Shown here: piece by piece, positions 58,354 to 64,000 of the stretch | Layout: the number at the start of each line of letters is the position of its first letter | How positions within the stretch are numbered: position 1 is the first letter of the stretch | Assembly (NCBI GenBank): GCA_019187085.1 | Contig: JABARS010000013.1 | Span: forward strand, 94,231 to 158,230 | Source of the DNA: Pseudorhodoplanes sp. | GTDB lineage: Bacteria; Pseudomonadota; Alphaproteobacteria; Rhizobiales; Xanthobacteraceae | Direction: 5' to 3' | DNA length: 64,000 nucleotides | Position numbers and translations under genes: made by a program | The notes under the pieces: generated by a model | The model's database searches: none | Told to the model about the DNA's origin: nothing | Seen by the model: the letters and a program-made list of their open reading frames with translations, nothing else

Positions 58354-59238
58354 ATGAATTCCGCCCAGGAACTCAATCCTCCCTTCGAGGTGCACGAGCC
58401 GCCCCATTGGCGCGGTCCGCTCCTGTTCAATTCGCCCCATAGCGGGCGGATTTATCCGCGCGCCTTCCTCGACGCCTCCCGTCTCGACCTCGTCACCCTG
58501 CGCCGCTCCGAGGACACGTTCGTGGACGAGCTGGTGTCCGGGGTGATCGAGCGCGGCTATCCGCTGATGCGCGCGCACTTCCCGCGCTGCTATGTCGACG
58601 TCAATCGCGAGCCCTACGAGCTCGATCCGCGCATGTTCGAGGGACGCCTGCCGTCCTTCGCCAATACCCGCTCGATGCGCGTGGCGGGCGGGCTCGGGAC
58701 GGTCGCGCGCGTGGTCGGCGACGCGCAGGAAATCTACGACCAGCGCATCTCCGTCGACGACGCCCTGCAGCGCATCGAAAGCCTGTACAAGCCCTATCAC
58801 CGCACCCTGCGCCGGCTGTTCGCCCGCCTGCATCGGGACTTCGGCGCCGCCATCCTGATCGACTGCCATTCCATGCCCTCGACGACGAACGCGCGCGACG
58901 ACCGGCCGCGCGCCGATGTCGTGATCGGCGACCGCTACGGCACGAGCTGCGTCGGCCTCCTGTCGGCAATCGTCGAGGACACGCTGCGCGACTGCGGCTA
59001 TGCGGTCAGCCGCAACAAGCCCTATGCGGGGGGTTTCATCACCGAGCATTACGGCAACCCCGCCTCCGGACTGCATACCATCCAGCTCGAGATCAACCGC
59101 GCCCTCTACATGGACGAGAAGCGCTACGAGCGGGCGGCCGGGTTCGCCCGGCTCAAGGCCGACCTGGAATGCCTCGCCGCCAACATCGCGGAGATCCCGC
59201 TTGAGGAGCTGCGGCCGTGGCGGTCGGCGGCGGAATAG
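58354..59238 (+). CDS. N-formylglutamate amidohydrolase
   Basis: A 294-residue enzyme of the N-formylglutamate amidohydrolase (HutG-like) family. LLFNSPHSGRIYPRAF, FPRCYVDVNREPYELDPRMF, LIDCHSMPSTT and YGNPASGLHTIQLEINRALY are the family blocks, with zinc ligands in the HS and CHSMP motifs. It yields glutamate and formate from N-formylglutamate in histidine breakdown, but no other hut genes are nearby, so the true substrate may differ. Divergent from cpdR. Confidence 0.9.
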   Translation: MNSAQELNPPFEVHEPPHWRGPLLFNSPHSGRIYPRAFLDASRLDLVTLRRSEDTFVDELVSGVIERGYPLMRAHFPRCYVDVNREPYELDPRMFEGRLPSFANTRSMRVAGGLGTVARVVGDAQEIYDQRISVDDALQRIESLYKPYHRTLRRLFARLHRDFGAAILIDCHSMPSTTNARDDRPRADVVIGDRYGTSCVGLLSAIVEDTLRDCGYAVSRNKPYAGGFITEHYGNPASGLHTIQLEINRALYMDEKRYERAAGFARLKADLECLAANIAEIPLEELRPWRSAAE

Positions 59239-59387
59239 CCTCATTCATTGTGCATGGCAGCATCCCGTTCCATGCAAGGCGGTCCACGAGCCGTCCGGGC
59301 GGCGCTCCTGGCTTGCCCCCGGAAAAGGGGACGGAAACCCGCCGCGGGGCGCGGGCTTTGGCAGTAGATTCATAAATTACTGATAAA

Positions 59388-59426
59388 TAATAAGAAAAAA
59401 GGGCCGCTTGCGTTGGCAAGCGGCCC
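59388..59426 (-). terminator. Terminator of the MmgR-like sRNA
   Basis: GGGCCGCTTGC / GCAAGCGGCCC (59401-59426), 11 bp with a GTTG loop, followed on the minus strand by TTTTTTCTTATTATTT. One of the strongest terminators in the window. Confidence 0.85.
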
Positions 59427-59486
59427 AAGTCTAGGGAGGAAACGCCCAAGGAGGGCGGCGGGAACGTGCGAAGCACGTTGCCGCGC
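59395..59486 (-). ncRNA. mmgR: MmgR/alpha-r8-type trans-acting sRNA
   Basis: About 92 nt on the minus strand. Order: a perfect 5' hairpin AACGTGC-TTC-GCACGTT (59479-59463), the single-stranded core UUUCCUCCCU (59442-59433), then AGACUU and the terminator stem with a U-run. The core matches the conserved decamer I recall for the MmgR/alpha-r8 (Rfam 'suhB') sRNA family of alphaproteobacteria, which limits polyhydroxybutyrate storage in Sinorhizobium. The CUCC core can pair with Shine-Dalgarno sequences; the family binds Hfq. A promoter fits upstream at 59493-59521. Confidence 0.75.
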
Positions 59487-59492
59487 TGCAGC

Positions 59493-59521
59493 AATATCGC
59501 ATCGCGACGCACAAAAAGCAA
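59493..59521 (-). promoter_or_regulatory. Promoter of the MmgR-like sRNA
   Basis: Minus strand TTGCTT (59521-59516), 17-bp spacer, GATATT (59498-59493). The predicted start at about 59486 agrees with the 5' side of the first hairpin. Confidence 0.55.
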
Positions 59522-59619
59522 GCCAAAACGTCAGCCTGACTGACCTTTCCACCGGGCCTCCGATCGCGTTTCCGGATCGCGGCACCGGCGGTCAAAACAT
59601 CGCGACCCGGAAAATCGCG

Positions 59620-60897
59620 TCAGGAATCGCGTCCCCAATCGCGTCCCCACGAGTCCCGCGCCCAGAGATAGGGAATGCAGGCCGCGAACACGAACAGCGC
59701 CTGCAGCCCGAACACCAGCCGGTAGGCATCGAGCGCATAGGCGCCGTCGGTGATCGGGAAAAGGTTGATCACAAATCCGCTGACGGTCTGGGTAAGGAAT
59801 ACCCCGCCCATGGTGCCGATATTGAGCACGGTGATGCCGCGCCCGACGAGATGCGGCGGAAACAGCGACTTGCCGTGCGCGATCATCACCGGCGTATAGG
59901 CCGACACCGCGCCGACCGCGACGAACCACGCCACGAGCCACACCGTCGGCACCCGGCCCGCCACCGCCATGACCGCGAGTACGAGCGCGGTCGAGAGCGC
60001 GCCGGTCACGACCGGAATCTTGTAGCTGCGCAACAGCCGGTCGGTCGGCCCATAGACGAAGGCGGCCACGATCTGCGCCACCGCCGCGATGAAGAGCATG
60101 TCGCCGCGCTCGGTCAGCCCGTAGCCGTAAATGTGCGTCAGATACGGTCCGCCCCAGAGTCCGACCACCAGCACGAAGCTGGAATAGGCGGCGAGATTCA
60201 TCAGGAACAGCTTGCCGACCGACGGCGTGCGAAAGACCTGCAGCGTGCCGGCGAGGCTTTCGCGCAAGGATTCCCGGCGGCCGTCCGCGCCCTGCGCCGG
60301 ACCGTCCTCGCGCACCACGAAGGCCACCAGCAGGCCGGCCAGCAGCATCAGGCCGGCGACCGCGATAAAGGTGTGGCGCCAGCCGAAGAACGACACCGAC
60401 CAGGCGAGCGGCGCGGTCGCCAGCAGCGTGCCGATGCTGCCGAGCCCGAGCTGAATGCCGACCAGCGTCGCGAACTGGTTGGGCGCATAGCGGCGGGCAT
60501 AAACGGCGAGCGGTGCCATCAGATAGCAGCAGGAGCCGACGCCCATCAGGATGCGGCCGGCGATCAGCCAGGAGGTCGAGGCGGCGAGCGCGAACAGGAT
60601 CGCGCCGGCGATGGCGATCCCCGCGCAGACGATCATGCAGATTTTCGGCCCATAGCGGTCGAGGCAGATGCCGAGCGGAATCTGGGCGGCCGAGAAAGCA
60701 AAGAAGAACGTGCTCGAGAGAAGGCCGATCTCGGCCGCCGAGAGCGTCATCTCGCTGGCCAGATCGGGGGCGATAACCCCGATCGAGTTTCGCAGGAACT
60801 GGCTGACGATGTAGATCGAGCCGAGCGTGGCGACCAGAACGACGGTCGCAACGAGAGGGACGGCGGGCCGCGGCGCGGCCCCGCTGGACATCGTCAT
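59620..60897 (-). CDS. MFS transporter
   Basis: A 425-residue 12-helix major facilitator permease from ATG 60897. The A-motif-like loop reads GICLDRYGPKICMIVCAG; QFLRNSIGVIAPDLASEMTL and the helix-4 region GVGSCCYLMAPLAVYARRY recall the anion/nitrate and sialate-type MFS groups. The C-terminal end holds the small repeat GRDWGRDS. Substrate unknown. Divergent from the hisN-type gene (143 bp). Confidence 0.85.
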   Translation of the reverse strand: MTMSSGAAPRPAVPLVATVVLVATLGSIYIVSQFLRNSIGVIAPDLASEMTLSAAEIGLLSSTFFFAFSAAQIPLGICLDRYGPKICMIVCAGIAIAGAILFALAASTSWLIAGRILMGVGSCCYLMAPLAVYARRYAPNQFATLVGIQLGLGSIGTLLATAPLAWSVSFFGWRHTFIAVAGLMLLAGLLVAFVVREDGPAQGADGRRESLRESLAGTLQVFRTPSVGKLFLMNLAAYSSFVLVVGLWGGPYLTHIYGYGLTERGDMLFIAAVAQIVAAFVYGPTDRLLRSYKIPVVTGALSTALVLAVMAVAGRVPTVWLVAWFVAVGAVSAYTPVMIAHGKSLFPPHLVGRGITVLNIGTMGGVFLTQTVSGFVINLFPITDGAYALDAYRLVFGLQALFVFAACIPYLWARDSWGRDWGRDS

Positions 60898-61039
60898 GGA
60901 CCCGGCCCCCTGACGCGCGCGGTGGAAACGGTTGAAAGTCCGTCGCACGCACGGCCCATCCGGGCAAGGCGGGGGTGCGGTTGCCCCCCATGCGACTCTT
61001 GGATAGGTGAAACGCAAACACTGGGAGCAGCGCTTTGCG

Positions 61040-61840
61040 ATGACGGCCATCGATTTCGGAGCTTTTGTCGACGAGCTGGCGACCCTATCGGGCGAGGCCA
61101 TCCTGCCCTTCTTCCGCACCTCGCTCGGGGTCGAGGACAAGTCGAAGGGCGGCGGCTTCGACCCGGTGACCGCCGCCGACCGCGCCGCCGAGGCCGCCAT
61201 GCGCGCGCTGATTGCGAAGACTTTCCCGGCGCACGGCATCATCGGCGAGGAATTCGGCGGCGAGCGCACCGACGCCGAATATGTCTGGCTGCTCGACCCG
61301 ATCGACGGCACCAAGTCCTTCATCACCGGCATGCCGGCCTGGGGCACGCTGATCGCGCTGACGCGGCTCGGCGAGCCGGTGTTCGGCATGATGCACCAGC
61401 CGTTCCTGCGCGAGCGCTTCACCGGCGACGGCGGCGCGGCGCGCTATCGCGGCCCGGCCGGCAACCGCGACCTGCGCACGCGCCCCTGCGCGCGCCTCGC
61501 CGACGCGGTGACGATGACGACGAGCCCGCTCTTGATGCAGGAGCCCGACCGCGCGCGCTTTCGCGCCGTCGAGGACAAAGTGCGGCTCTCGCGCTACGGC
61601 GGCGACTGCTACGCCTATTGCATGGTGGCGGCCGGACACGCCGACCTCGTCATCGAGACCGAGTTGAAGCCGCACGACGTGATGGCGCTCATCCCGATCG
61701 TGGCGGGCGCGGGCGGCATCATGACGACCTGGGAAGGCGGACCCGCGTCCGGCGGCGGACGCGTCATCGCCGCCGGCGACCGGCGCGTGCATCAGGCGGC
61801 GATGGAAATCCTGAACGCGTCGGCGCCGCCTGCTCAATAG
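61040..61840 (+). CDS. hisN: Inositol-monophosphatase-family phosphatase, histidinol-phosphatase type
   Basis: A 266-residue Mg-dependent phosphatase. The metal sites are GIIGEEFGGERT and LLDPIDGTKSFITGMPAWGT, with PHDVMALIPIVAGAGGIMTT at the end. FITGMPAWGTLIAL and the WEGGP stretch are typical of HisN, the histidinol-phosphatase of actinobacteria and alphaproteobacteria; an inositol or nucleotide phosphatase role is not excluded. An upstream GTG at 61007 would add eleven residues. Converges on the hydrolase gene with a 7-bp overlap. Confidence 0.85.
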   Translation: MTAIDFGAFVDELATLSGEAILPFFRTSLGVEDKSKGGGFDPVTAADRAAEAAMRALIAKTFPAHGIIGEEFGGERTDAEYVWLLDPIDGTKSFITGMPAWGTLIALTRLGEPVFGMMHQPFLRERFTGDGGAARYRGPAGNRDLRTRPCARLADAVTMTTSPLLMQEPDRARFRAVEDKVRLSRYGGDCYAYCMVAAGHADLVIETELKPHDVMALIPIVAGAGGIMTTWEGGPASGGGRVIAAGDRRVHQAAMEILNASAPPAQ

Positions 61841-62778
61841 AGCGGCGTACCCGGCACGAAGGCGTCGAACGCGGCGAAGAACTGCGCGCGATAGCGGTCC
61901 TGCTCCATCAGCAATTCGTGCCGGGCGCCGGCCACGACGAGGTGGGAGCCCGCGCGCAACCGCAGCCCGAATTCCTCCGCCGCCGGCGTGGACACGATCT
62001 CGTCGCGGCCGGCCGCCACCAGCATGATCGGCTGGCGCAGATCGGCGGTGAAGCGCGCGTCGGCGAACCAGTCCATCGTGTCGAAGGCCGCCGCCACCCA
62101 GCCGACCGTCGGCGCCCCGATGCCGAGCGAAGGGTTGGCTTCGAGGGTCGCGACCGTGCGCGCATAGCGCACCGGGTCGGAGGTGACGTTGTTGCCGAGG
62201 AAGGGGCCGAGCGCCTTGACGGACGGGTCGCCGCCGGGAATGTAGCGCGCCGACAGGCCGGCAAGCCGCATCGTCTTGATCACCGGCCGGGCAAAGCGCG
62301 TCTGGCCGACCGGCGGCAGGCCGATCATCGGCGCCGCCAGCACCATGCGGTCGAACCAGCGATGGCCGCGGCGCGCCACGCACAGCAGCACGCTCGCCCC
62401 CATCGAGTGGCCGACCGCGTAATAAGGCGGCGGACAATCGGGCAGCATCACTTCGCGCACCAGCGTCTCGAGATCGGTCTCGTATTCCTTGAAGCTGCGC
62501 ACATGGCCCTTGAACGGATCTTCGAGGCGGCGGCCGGAGCCGCCCTGCCCGCGCCAGTCCAGGACAACGACGGCAAATCCGCGCGCGCGCAGGTCGCGCA
62601 CGGTCTCGAAGTATTTCTCGATGAATTCCGCGCGCCCCGGGAAGACGCAGACCGTGCCCTTGCGGCCGGGCGGCGGCGCAAAACGCGCAAAGCGCAGCGT
62701 CGCGCCGTCGCGGGTCTTCAGCGTGCCGGCGCTCGCCCCTTCGGGGACCGGATTGGCGGGAATGGAAACAAGCGTCAT
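61834..62778 (-). CDS. Alpha/beta hydrolase, lysophospholipase/monoglyceride-lipase type
   Basis: A 314-residue serine hydrolase. VCVFPGRAEFIEKYFETVRD, VVVLDWRGQGGSGRRLEDPF and the nucleophile elbow YYAVGHSMGASVLL (Ser near 122) are of the PldB/MGL type; the acid lies in VAAGRDEIVSTPA and the His in AGARHELLMEQD. Likely cytoplasmic turnover of lysophospholipids or acylglycerols. Its 3' end overlaps the hisN-type gene. Confidence 0.9.
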   Translation of the reverse strand: MTLVSIPANPVPEGASAGTLKTRDGATLRFARFAPPPGRKGTVCVFPGRAEFIEKYFETVRDLRARGFAVVVLDWRGQGGSGRRLEDPFKGHVRSFKEYETDLETLVREVMLPDCPPPYYAVGHSMGASVLLCVARRGHRWFDRMVLAAPMIGLPPVGQTRFARPVIKTMRLAGLSARYIPGGDPSVKALGPFLGNNVTSDPVRYARTVATLEANPSLGIGAPTVGWVAAAFDTMDWFADARFTADLRQPIMLVAAGRDEIVSTPAAEEFGLRLRAGSHLVVAGARHELLMEQDRYRAQFFAAFDAFVPGTPLY

Positions 62779-62928
62779 GCGCGGAAGAAGAAAATGAAAA
62801 AGCTCACGGCGGATCGCGGCCTTATAGCAGCCCGCGCCAACGGCTCAATTGCCGCCCGCGCCGCGCCGGGCGGCGGGCCGACGCCGGCCTGGTCATCTAA
62901 TGGACTGATAATTATGAAGTTTTTCTCC

Positions 62929-62956
62929 CTTGAAAGAGGAAAACGGCTCCCCACAT
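62929..62956 (+). promoter_or_regulatory. Sigma-32 (RpoH) promoter of hsp20
   Basis: CTTGAAA (62929-62935), 13-bp spacer, CCCCACAT (62949-62956), a near-perfect match to CTTGAAA-N11-16-CCCCATnT. The predicted start at about 62963 leaves a leader of about 85 nt before the ATG. Confidence 0.8.
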
Positions 62957-62962
62957 GTTTGA

Positions 62963-63046
62963 TCGCGTAGGCCATCCGGCTACGCAAGACCTCAGGTCCG
63001 GCCCATGGCGGACCGAACGTCATGTCGCTCATCAGGAGGATATGCC
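62963..63046 (+). promoter_or_regulatory. Candidate ROSE-type RNA thermometer
   Basis: The hsp20 leader contains TCGCT (63025-63029), fitting the UYGCU anti-Shine-Dalgarno element of ROSE thermometers, four bases from AGGAGGA (63034-63040). Upstream stems such as GTAGGCC/GGCTAC occur. ROSE elements control small heat-shock genes in Bradyrhizobium and relatives. Fold not computed. Confidence 0.5.
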
Positions 63047-63511
63047 ATGCGTTTCGATCTCACTCCCTTCTATCGTTCGACCGTCGGTTTCGACCGCCTG
63101 TTCAACATGCTCGATCAGGCCGGCGGCGTCGATTCCGCCCCGTCCTATCCGCCCTACAATATCGAGCGCACCGGCGAGAATGCCTACCGCATCTCGGTCG
63201 CGGTCGCGGGCTTCGCCGAGAACGAGCTCAATATCGAGGTGAAGGAGAACACCCTCACCATCCGCGGCGAGAAGCAGAGCAAGACGGAAGAGAAAGCCGG
63301 CCAGGTGCTCTATCAGGGCATCGCGGCGCGCGCGTTCGAGCGCGTATTCCAGCTTGCCGATTTCGTGCAGGTGAAAGGCGCCAAGCTCGAGAACGGCCTG
63401 CTGCACGTCGATCTCGTGCGCGAAATCCCCGAGGCCAAGAAGCCGCGCCAGATTCCGATCGGCGGCAGCCGGGTGATCGAGGCCCAGGTCGAGACCAAGA
63501 ACGCGGCCTGA
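63047..63511 (+). CDS. Hsp20/IbpA-type small heat-shock protein
   Basis: A 154-residue class A small heat-shock protein. The N-terminus RFDLTPFYRSTVGFDRLFNM, the alpha-crystallin domain (about 35-130: YNIERTGENAYRISVAVAGF, then LIQGIAAR-type YQGIAARAFERVFQLADFVQ and the AxxxxGxL motif AKLENGLLHVDL) and the C-terminal IPIGG (I-x-I) are complete. It holds unfolding proteins for DnaK/ClpB. A sigma-32 promoter and a possible ROSE thermometer lie upstream, a terminator at 63539. Confidence 0.95.
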   Translation: MRFDLTPFYRSTVGFDRLFNMLDQAGGVDSAPSYPPYNIERTGENAYRISVAVAGFAENELNIEVKENTLTIRGEKQSKTEEKAGQVLYQGIAARAFERVFQLADFVQVKGAKLENGLLHVDLVREIPEAKKPRQIPIGGSRVIEAQVETKNAA

Positions 63512-63538
63512 CCGTTTCGCACCAGCGATGAAGAAGGG

Positions 63539-63571
63539 AGCGCCCCGGCATGCCGGGGCGCTTTCGTTTTT
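63539..63571 (+). terminator. Terminator after hsp20
   Basis: AGCGCCCCGGC-AT-GCCGGGGCGCT, a perfect palindrome, followed by TTCGTTTTT. Strong intrinsic terminator; it also lies close to the end of the convergent gene. Confidence 0.8.
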
Positions 63572-63582
63572 GCAGCGGCGGC

Positions 63583-64000
63583 TCAGAGATTGGGCTGCAC
63601 CGACGGCGTGTCGTCGAGCGGCTGCACCGGCACATCGGGAAGCTTGCTGTCGGGCGCAGGCTCCTGCGGCTTCTTGTAAAGCTCGATCCTGCGCACCGGC
63701 CCCTGCGGCACGGGCGGCGGCACGACCTGACGGGTCGCCGCCTTCTCGTTCGGCGCCGCGGCGCCTGCGTCCGGCTCTGCCGGGAGGGCGGGCTTTGCGC
63801 GCGGCAGCGGCGGGTTGCCGCGATCGAGCGCGGCCGAACGCGGCGGCGTCGCGGACGAGCGCGGCCCGGTGATCACCGGCGGCGGATCACGCGGCGGCAG
63901 GTCGCCGTGCAGGTCGCCGTACTGCTCCGGCGGATAATCGTCCTCGTCATCATCCTCGTCAGCGCCGGGCACGGGCGGAAAAGGCGCACGCTGCGGGCGC
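63583..64000 (-). CDS. Proline-rich protein, C-terminal part (5' end outside window)
   Basis: The frame is open from the right edge to a stop at 63583 (139 codons). The visible part is acidic then Pro/Arg/Ala-rich (GADEDDDEDDYPPEQYGDL, PPPVITGPRSSATPPR, VVPPPVPQGPVRR) and of low complexity, like the tail of an exported L,D-transpeptidase or wall protein of this group. No domain is visible, so no function can be given. Converges on hsp20. Confidence 0.6.
   Translation of the reverse strand, partial: RPQRAPFPPVPGADEDDDEDDYPPEQYGDLHGDLPPRDPPPVITGPRSSATPPRSAALDRGNPPLPRAKPALPAEPDAGAAAPNEKAATRQVVPPPVPQGPVRRIELYKKPQEPAPDSKLPDVPVQPLDDTPSVQPNL

Noticed and set aside
59413..62970. A 1,185-codon open frame on the plus strand
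   Set aside because: It is the antisense of the sRNA, MFS gene and hydrolase gene and an alternative frame of the hisN-type gene; composition is Arg/His/Asp-rich low complexity without domains, an effect of GC-rich third positions.

Overview
The window is chromosomal DNA of a GC-rich alphaproteobacterium of the order Hyphomicrobiales (Rhizobiales), most like the Nitrobacteraceae/Xanthobacteraceae (relatives of Bradyrhizobium, Rhodopseudomonas, Pseudolabrys). The main pointers are TrcR (DUF1013), GapR (DUF2312), CpdR, DUF1244, the 50-residue aa3 oxidase subunit IV, a split PntA, a fused LivM-LivG, an MmgR-type sRNA, an rreB-type mini-gene and intergenic repeats typical of that group. Genes are dense on both strands. 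I see no rRNA, CRISPR array, insertion sequence or prophage, and one tRNA (Val-GAC).

Layout. 0-5 kb: ispH-thrB-rnhA operon facing a partial peroxiredoxin, then trcR, a YkuD L,D-transpeptidase and a GNAT enzyme. 5.2-6.6 kb: gene-free repeat-rich stretch and a HigBA toxin-antitoxin pair. 6.8-11.6 kb: two AMP-forming acyl-CoA synthetases around a TSUP permease. 11.8-15.2 kb: a two-component system with two PepSY proteins and a cytochrome b561, with paired direct-repeat boxes between the divergent arms. 15.3-19.8 kb: small secreted proteins, two DUF465 genes, a Popeye-like membrane cNMP protein, purEK, rpsU. 19.9-26.5 kb: hydrolase, MgtC, MFS, tandem DUF3606 protein, proton-translocating transhydrogenase operon, cytochrome oxidase subunit IV. 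26.6-31.7 kb: ABC1 kinase, DUF849 enzyme, AbrB/Doc module, PepF. 31.9-39.9 kb: TPR-methyltransferase, NtrC-type regulator, two envelope genes (YcbB-type L,D-transpeptidase, DUF882). 40-43.4 kb: small genes linked to the nucleoid, ribosome and stress: gapR, a 52-residue membrane peptide behind an EcfG-type promoter, yaiI, the rreB-like mini-mRNA, a bacterial eRF1-like protein, a truncated lytic transglycosylase, DUF1244. 43.8-49.8 kb: a branched-chain/aromatic-type ABC transporter operon whose last ATPase gene is fused in frame to an aldehyde dehydrogenase. 50.3-54.6 kb: EamA exporter, glycerate kinase, DUF1036, pyruvate kinase. 54.6-59.2 kb: YCII protein, TPR protein, rpmJ, two small secreted proteins, tRNA-Val, hydrolase-cpdR pair, N-formylglutamate amidohydrolase. 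59.4-64 kb: MmgR-like sRNA, MFS, hisN-type phosphatase, lysophospholipase-type hydrolase, heat-shock-controlled hsp20 and the end of a proline-rich protein.

Most of the backbone is ordinary. The points most worth following are the LivF-aldehyde dehydrogenase fusion, the mini-gene with a 16-nt match to the 16S rRNA 3' end lying next to an eRF1-like gene, the CTGACA-N5-CTGACA boxes of the PepSY/cytochrome b561 two-component module, the twin operators of the AbrB/Doc module, and the sigma-32 promoter plus candidate ROSE thermometer ahead of hsp20. All names rest on reading motifs by eye; no database search was possible.
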